Source: a virus. From it: 22,158 nucleotides of DNA. The translations under genes and the position numbers were made by a program. The stretch's first letter is position 1; every line of letters begins with the position of its first letter. The notes beneath the pieces are model-generated. The model was given only the letters and a program-made list of their open reading frames with translations, had not been told where the DNA came from and made no database searches. This document shows, piece by piece, positions 21,685-22,158 of the stretch. Location of the stretch: IMG/VR virus record IMGVR_UViG_3300021139_001730, positions 1 through 22,158 of that record. One strand, 5' to 3'.

Positions 21685-21692
21685 AATAAATA
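21685..21692 (+). promoter_or_regulatory. Late promoter candidate for the second GIY-YIG gene (AATAAATA)
   Basis: AATAAATA matches seven of eight bases of TATAAATA and lies 20 bases before the ATG at 21712, with AAGGAG (21698-21703) between. This is the usual position for a T4-type late promoter. Confidence 0.45.
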
Positions 21693-21711
21693 AACATAAG
21701 GAGACATCATA

Positions 21712-22158
21712 ATGTTTTATGTTTATGGATTATATAACCCTATTACAGAACAACTTTTTTATATCGGAAAAGGTACAAGGGCAAACAATCGTCACAACGA
21801 TCATTTAACCGAAAGTCGTGGAAAAGAAAATCGACTACGATGGAAACAAGTATGCGATATACGAAAACAAGGACTTGAACCGGGTATTCAAATTTTGATA
21901 GACGATATAGATGACGAAACAATTGCATACAATAAAGAGACTGAACTAATCAAATACTACGGAAAACTTATTGATAATACCGGAATACTTACAAATATTT
22001 TAGATGATGCTAGGCCGCCTTCGTGGAAGGGCAGAGTTAAAACCGAAGAGCACAGAAAAAATCTTTCAAAGTCGCATATGGGGAAAACGCTGTCAGAAGA
22101 AACAAAGCGGCGAATTATTGAAACTAAGACTAAAAATGATTCATTCAAATCGGGTATG
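21712..22158 (+). CDS. GIY-YIG homing endonuclease, 3' truncated by window edge
   Basis: The frame runs from a well-supported ATG (AAGGAG at 21698-21703) to the window end without a stop, giving 149 residues. It shows VYGLYNPITEQLFYIGKG, the two halves of the GIY-YIG core, with R23 in GTRANN and a later Arg/His patch, then a Glu in KETELIKYYGK and TGILTNILDD. A NUMOD3-like DNA-binding repeat follows (KTEEHRKNLSKSHMGKTLSE). It is a different lineage from the gene at 6880, since only the core motifs are shared. It sits directly after a stub of a disrupted gene, as expected for a homing gene at its target. Confidence 0.85.
   Translation, partial: MFYVYGLYNPITEQLFYIGKGTRANNRHNDHLTESRGKENRLRWKQVCDIRKQGLEPGIQILIDDIDDETIAYNKETELIKYYGKLIDNTGILTNILDDARPPSWKGRVKTEEHRKNLSKSHMGKTLSEETKRRIIETKTKNDSFKSGM

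Overview
The window is a compact, AT-rich stretch of a tailed phage genome, most likely a T4-like (Tevenvirinae-related) myovirus from an environmental sample. The support is a family-B DNA polymerase of gp43 type, a candidate gp45-type sliding clamp, a DsbA-like late-transcription DNA-binding protein, T4-type late promoter sequences, three homing-endonuclease-type genes, and dense packing on the + strand with start/stop overlaps. No cellular housekeeping block, tRNA, rRNA or CRISPR array was seen. A BPSL0761-type small protein and a ClpA of proteobacterial type hint weakly at a proteobacterial host; this is inference.

Layout. (1) 1-2174: the 3' two thirds of a ClpA-type unfoldase, open at the left edge, overlapping a T4-like phage protein of unknown function. 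(2) 2246-6847: a translationally coupled run containing a nucleotidyltransferase/ligase-like fusion, a nucleotidylyltransferase fused to a small phage domain, a stand-alone relative of that domain, a Dps-type ferritin with an intact ferroxidase site, and a 71-aa protein. Many of these proteins start with a similar short leader (M-x-x-x-E-F/L-L). (3) 6880-7517: a GIY-YIG endonuclease gene followed by what looks like a second copy of the C-terminal end of the preceding gene. (4) 7520-11938: low-complexity, probably virion-associated proteins, the last with a peptidoglycan-binding domain and a glycine-zipper segment, closed by a clear rho-independent terminator. (5) 11989-13163: a sigma70-type promoter and dsbA-like gene, then an antisense zinc-finger/Vsr-like endonuclease with a perfect TATAAATA late promoter on the - strand. 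(6) 13164-16605: DNA polymerase and a short nucleotide-sugar dehydrogenase. (7) 16602-21615: a consensus sigma70 promoter, whose -35 box overlaps the dehydrogenase stop codon, heads a six-gene coupled run: clamp-like protein, DpdA-type transglycosylase, BPSL0761-like protein, Gfo/Idh/MocA oxidoreductase, zinc-type MDR dehydrogenase and a phage protein of unknown function. (8) 21612-22158: a 17-codon gene stub, an imperfect repeat of its last six codons, and a second GIY-YIG endonuclease gene running off the right edge.

How the parts may work together. Polymerase and clamp are replication machinery, and a gp45-type clamp also activates late transcription in T4, which fits the late promoters. 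The DpdA-type protein suggests 7-deazaguanine modification of phage DNA; the precursor-synthesis genes are not in this window. The leader-bearing enzymes may be packaged in the capsid and injected, by analogy with T4 internal proteins; this is a hypothesis. The three mobile endonuclease genes sit at gene boundaries, and two are flanked by imperfect repeats of target coding sequence.
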